NCBI GenBank assembly: GCA_013362835.1
Contig: JABFVJ010000090.1
Span: forward strand, 1 to 21,488
Length of the DNA stretch: 21,488 nt
Direction of reading: 5' to 3'
DNA from: Nonomuraea sp.
Lineage (GTDB): Bacteria > Actinomycetota > Actinomycetes > Streptosporangiales > Streptosporangiaceae
Shown here: in pieces, positions 21,122-21,488 of the stretch
Position numbering within the stretch: the stretch's first letter is position 1
How the letters are laid out: each line of letters opens with the position of its first letter
Notes under the pieces: model-generated
What the model was told of the DNA's origin: nothing
The model's input: the letters and a program-made list of their open reading frames with translations, nothing else
Databases searched by the model: none
Position numbers and translations under genes: made by a program

Positions 21122-21488
21122 TCACGCTTGCGAGCGGTCGAGAAAGTCCGCGACGAGCGGCGCGATCTCCGGCAGCTTCTCCTCCAGGGCGAAGTGGCCG
21201 GTGTCGAACACGTGCAGCTCGGCGTCCGGCAGGTCGCGCAGGTAGGCGTGGGCGCCCGGCTCGGGGAAGAACACGTCGTTACGCCCCCACAGGATCAGCG
21301 TGGGCGGGCGGTGGCGGCGCAGCCATGCCTGCCATTCGGGGTAGAGCGCGACGTTGGAGCGGTAGTCGAGGGCCAGCGCGAGCTGGGCTTCCCTGCGGCC
21401 TGGCAAGTCGAGGAAGTGCTGGTCGAGGGTCCATCCGTCGGGGGCGACTGCTGAGCCGTCCGAGGCGCCGCCCTCGTACTGGCCGCGG
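21122..21488 (-). CDS. Alpha/beta hydrolase (5' partial)
   Basis: The frame runs off the right edge; 121 C-terminal residues are visible, ending at TGA 21124-21122. The visible part begins QYEGGASDGSAVAPDGWTLD and has the typical C-terminal half of an alpha/beta-hydrolase: a strand PTLILWGRND with the acid of the triad (Asp) and DTGHFALEE with the catalytic His. The nucleophile elbow lies outside the window. The overall look is that of small hydrolases annotated as haloalkane dehalogenase- or epoxide hydrolase-like, but the substrate is unknown. It converges on the DUF3073 gene across the terminator. The in-frame TTG at 21406 is internal, not a start. Confidence 0.88.
   Translation of the reverse strand, partial: RGQYEGGASDGSAVAPDGWTLDQHFLDLPGRREAQLALALDYRSNVALYPEWQAWLRRHRPPTLILWGRNDVFFPEPGAHAYLRDLPDAELHVFDTGHFALEEKLPEIAPLVADFLDRSQA

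Overview
The window is about 21.5 kb of very high-GC DNA with short intergenic gaps, frequent GTG starts and many ATGA/GTGA stop-start overlaps. It carries a near-canonical BldC, a class 2 PyrD and a valine/leucine dehydrogenase. Together these point to a filamentous actinobacterium. The mix of genes looks more like Streptosporangiaceae (for example Nonomuraea) than Streptomyces, but that genus-level guess is an inference. It reads as ordinary chromosome: I see no integrase, transposase, phage gene, CRISPR array, rRNA or tRNA.

Left part (1-9035). A membrane-anchored or secreted protein is cut by the left edge. It converges on a secreted modular glycosidase (catalytic domain + FN3 + CBM2) across a strong hairpin. 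A tightly coupled minus-strand operon follows: ABC ATPase, ABC-2 permease, histidine kinase and LuxR-type response regulator, joined by two 4-bp overlaps and a 3-nt gap. Next come two unknown secreted proteins (one made of a duplicated domain), a stand-alone nucleotidyltransferase-fold protein and a small four-helix membrane protein.

Middle part (9036-14850). Dihydrolipoamide dehydrogenase, a tautomerase-fold protein that lacks Pro-1, an orphan NarL-type response regulator, pyrD, a RimJ-like GNAT and a cytoplasmic GH20 hexosaminidase. The tautomerase and the regulator diverge from an 18-bp gap centred on one AT hexamer, which looks like a symmetric promoter for two leaderless mRNAs.

Right part (14847-21488). 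A putative cell-wall module (82-aa conserved protein, lipoprotein-like N-acetylmuramoyl-L-alanine amidase, GH20) lies directly downstream of a LacI-family regulator and has a palindrome at its likely start site. A divergent TetR regulator follows, then the developmental block bldC - conserved 287-aa protein - vdh - DUF3073, and finally an alpha/beta hydrolase cut by the right edge.

No clearly new multi-gene system stands out. The items most worth a second look are the 18-bp shared promoter, the high density of candidate leaderless genes, the Pro-1-less tautomerase, the internally duplicated secreted protein, the LacI/amidase/GH20 module and a possible RNA switch in front of the DUF3073 gene.
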